Origin: Gemmatimonadota bacterium
Lineage (GTDB): Bacteria; Gemmatimonadota; Gemmatimonadetes; Gemmatimonadales; Gemmatimonadaceae
Direction of reading: 5' to 3'
Length of the DNA: 14,975 nucleotides
Assembly (NCBI GenBank): GCA_947475795.1
Contig: CANJOX010000031.1
Coordinates: forward strand, 1-14,975
In this document: positions 12,964 through 14,975 of the stretch, in pieces
How positions within the stretch are numbered: the stretch's first letter is position 1
Layout of the letters: each line of letters starts with the position of its first letter
Notes under the pieces: model-generated
What the model saw: the letters and a program-made list of their open reading frames with translations, nothing else
Database searches by the model: none
Told to the model about the DNA's origin: nothing
Translations under genes and position numbers: made by a program

Positions 12964-14799
12964 ATGACCGCAAGTAAGCACACCGTGCCAGCGACGCCGC
13001 CGCATCGCGCGTTGCGACGGCTGCTCCCCTACTACCACCCATACCGGTGGCAAGTTGCGGTCGGCCTGACGTCGGTGGTGGTGGCGGCTCTGCTCGCCAG
13101 CCTCGTGCCGACGCTGCTCCAGCGCGGCGTCGATGCCATCCGTGCCGGGGCAAACCGCGGCACCATCCTGCAGCTCGGCGCGCTGATGGTCGCGACCGCG
13201 CTCGCCAGTGGCGGGCTGCGCTTTGTCATGCGCCTCCTGCTCAATGGCGTGAGTCGCCACATCGAGACCGATCTCCGCCACGACCTCTTCGCCCGGCTCG
13301 TCACGCTCGATGCCGCCTGGTACGCGCGCTGGCGCACGGGCGATGTCATGGCGCGGCTCACCAACGACCTGAGTGCGGCGCGGATGGGGGCGGGCCCGGC
13401 CGTGATGTACCTGGTCAACACCATCGCCGGCGCGCTGTTCGCGATGATCATGATGCTCCGCATCAGTCCGTCGCTCACCGCCATCGCATTACTGCCGATG
13501 CTCGGTCTGCCCGTGCTCATGCTGCGGCTGGGGCGCCGCGTGCACGAGCGCTTCGAACGCGTGCAGGCGCAGTTCGGACACCTCACCACCCGCGCGCAGG
13601 AAAATCTCGCCGGCGTGCGCGTGGTGCGCGCCTACCGTCAGGAGGAGGCCGAGACGGCACGGTTCTCCGCGCTGGGCGAGGCGTACCTCGCCGCGAACAT
13701 GCAACTGGCCACGCTCTCCGGCATCATGAATCCCGGCTTCGCCTTGCTGGCCGGACTGGCCGGCGCGGTCACGATCGGCATCGGCGGGCGGCTGCTCATC
13801 GACGGCGCCGTGACCGTGGGCGGGTACGTCGCGTTCGGCATCTATCTCACGCAACTCACCTGGCCGCTGATCGCCCTCGGCTGGACCACCAACCTCCTGC
13901 AGCGCGCCGCCGCTTCGATGATCCGTATTCTTGAGATTCTCGACGCGCAGCCGCTCGCGGTCGCCGATGCCGGCGCCGCCGGATTTCCCGCCCCCGCCGC
14001 GGCCGAACGCGCGCCGGCGGGACGTGCGGTGGAGTTCCGCGGTGTGTCCTTTCGCTATCCGGCGCCGGCGGACGAGACCGCCGTGGCGACCACGCCGACA
14101 CGCTGGGTGCTCCGGGACATCTCGTTTCACCTGCCCGCCGGCGGTACGCTGGCCATTGTCGGCGCCACCGGCTCCGGCAAGAGCGCCCTGCTGGACCTCA
14201 TTCCGCGCCTCTTCGATCCTCAGGTGGGTGAGGTGTTCGTGGACGGCATCGACGTCCGCGCGCTCCCCCTCGCGACCCTGCGCGCCGAGATCGGCTACGT
14301 GCCGCAGGAAGCGCTGCTGTTTAGCGAATCCATCGGCGACAACGTCGGGTATGGGCTCGACGCCCCCGACGCCGCCCACCTGCACGCCGCCGCCGGCATT
14401 GCCCAGCTGCGCGATACCATTACCGCCCTCCCCGACGGCCTCGACACCCGGCTTGGCGAGCGCGGGATCAACTTGTCCGGCGGACAGAAGCAGCGCGCCG
14501 CCCTCGCCCGAGCGCTCGCCCGCCACCCGCGCATCGTGCTGCTCGACGACGCGCTGTCCGCGGTGGATACCCAGACCGAGGCCGCCATCCTGCACGAGCT
14601 GCGCACGGCGCTCCGGGGCCGGACGGCGGTCATTACCTCACACCGCGCCAGCGCCGTCCGCGAGGCGGATCACATCCTCGTGCTCGACCACGGGCGCATC
14701 GTCGAACAGGGCACGCACGACCAACTGGTGGCCCTCGGCGGGCGGTTCACCCAGCTGTTGCAGCGGCAGCAACTGCTGGAATCCATCGAAGCGGCCTAG
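12964..14799 (+). CDS. ABC exporter half-transporter, MdlA/TM287-like with degenerate Walker B
   Basis: A 611-residue type IV ABC exporter half: six membrane segments (about 31-55, 68-92, 145-165, 168-188, 251-275, 284-305) joined to an ATPase domain. Motifs are Walker A GATGSGKS (400-407), Q-loop Gln448 in VPQEAL, signature LSGGQKQR (504-511), Walker B IVLLDDA (524-530), D-loop SAVD and H-switch TSHR (His560). The catalytic Glu after Walker B is Asp529. The DDALSAVD stretch matches E. coli MdlA and BmrC-type subunits, which work as one half of a heterodimer whose partner has the normal Glu. It probably exports lipids or hydrophobic compounds from the inner membrane; the substrate is unknown. 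A linker at about 330-355 is rich in Ala and Pro. No partner gene starts clearly before the window ends. The ATG at 12964 has GGAG nine bases upstream. Confidence 0.92.
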   Translation: MTASKHTVPATPPHRALRRLLPYYHPYRWQVAVGLTSVVVAALLASLVPTLLQRGVDAIRAGANRGTILQLGALMVATALASGGLRFVMRLLLNGVSRHIETDLRHDLFARLVTLDAAWYARWRTGDVMARLTNDLSAARMGAGPAVMYLVNTIAGALFAMIMMLRISPSLTAIALLPMLGLPVLMLRLGRRVHERFERVQAQFGHLTTRAQENLAGVRVVRAYRQEEAETARFSALGEAYLAANMQLATLSGIMNPGFALLAGLAGAVTIGIGGRLLIDGAVTVGGYVAFGIYLTQLTWPLIALGWTTNLLQRAAASMIRILEILDAQPLAVADAGAAGFPAPAAAERAPAGRAVEFRGVSFRYPAPADETAVATTPTRWVLRDISFHLPAGGTLAIVGATGSGKSALLDLIPRLFDPQVGEVFVDGIDVRALPLATLRAEIGYVPQEALLFSESIGDNVGYGLDAPDAAHLHAAAGIAQLRDTITALPDGLDTRLGERGINLSGGQKQRAALARALARHPRIVLLDDALSAVDTQTEAAILHELRTALRGRTAVITSHRASAVREADHILVLDHGRIVEQGTHDQLVALGGRFTQLLQRQQLLESIEAA

Positions 14800-14975
14800 C
14801 CTGAACCGTTGCGCGCCCGCCACACTGTGGTGTTGGATGCGCGCCTCTGTTGGCGGGAAATCGCGGGACCGAACGGGACCAGCCGACCCCCACGCGGTCC
14901 ATCGCCAAGCGCGCCCCATCAGCGAACGAGCGGTCGAGCCCCCGAAAAAACGCGGGCGCGACCCATAGGGGCAAC
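14800..14975. other. Sequence after the ABC gene with no supported feature
   Basis: These 176 bases contain no convincing start of a gene. A short plus-strand frame beginning at the ATG at 14837 reads Arg-, Pro- and Lys-rich sequence and stops at 14966-14968. A small odd palindrome, CCACACTGTGG (14820-14830), lacks a T-run and is not a good terminator. A partner ABC half-transporter could begin just beyond the window. Confidence 0.4.

Noticed and set aside
13489..14595. Minus-strand open frame (368 codons)
   Set aside because: Antisense shadow of the ABC transporter gene, which has all expected motifs in the plus frame.
14820..14830. Terminator after the ABC gene
   Set aside because: The small palindrome has almost no loop and no following T-run.

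Overview
The window is very GC-rich, gene-dense bacterial chromosome from a Gram-negative organism. Supporting signs are three lipoproteins with clear lipoboxes, a probable outer-membrane barrel and a MurNAc-recycling operon. The style of the genes (signal peptides ending near 'PAQ', a lipoprotein amidase next to a propeller-type metallopeptidase, GC-driven codon use) suggests Gemmatimonadota. That assignment is an inference from overall appearance, not from a marker gene. No tRNA, rRNA, CRISPR array, transposase or phage gene was seen.

Layout. Positions 1-3645 (minus strand) hold a two-gene unit: a lipoprotein N-acetylmuramoyl-L-alanine amidase, then an exported HEXXH metallopeptidase with a beta-propeller-like C-terminal part that runs off the left edge. 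Stop and start overlap as TGATG. A 273-bp divergent spacer follows, then a membrane-anchored PP2C-type Ser/Thr phosphatase (3919-5151, plus). Positions 5183-8844 (minus) form a compact operon in the transcription order murQ, anmK, nagZ-like, which is a cytoplasmic anhydro-MurNAc/MurNAc recycling route. Divergent from it are a small exported, barrel-like protein (8948-9685) and a lipoprotein gamma-glutamyltranspeptidase (9760-11592). The last part holds a minus-strand lipoprotein with a glycine zipper (12003-12899) and, divergent from it, a MdlA/TM287-like ABC half-transporter (12964-14799).

The genes fit together around the cell envelope. The amidase would cut peptide stems from murein outside the cytoplasm. 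MurQ, AnmK and the GH3 enzyme would process amino sugars inside it. Gamma-glutamyltranspeptidase works on gamma-glutamyl compounds in the periplasm, but a direct link to murein peptides is only a guess.

The most unusual element is not a gene. The whole convergent spacer between the gamma-glutamyltranspeptidase and the glycine-zipper lipoprotein (11593-12002) is about 25 units of a 16-bp repeat with the core ACGCCGTT. They lie in three consecutive blocks, with the middle block inverted and partly built of 32-bp double units. Other points of note are a NagZ-like enzyme without the catalytic Asp-Ser-His loop, an ABC half-transporter with Asp in place of the catalytic Glu and no visible partner, a Ser-to-Ala change in the transpeptidase substrate pocket, and a five-copy APTRL repeat inside the metallopeptidase.
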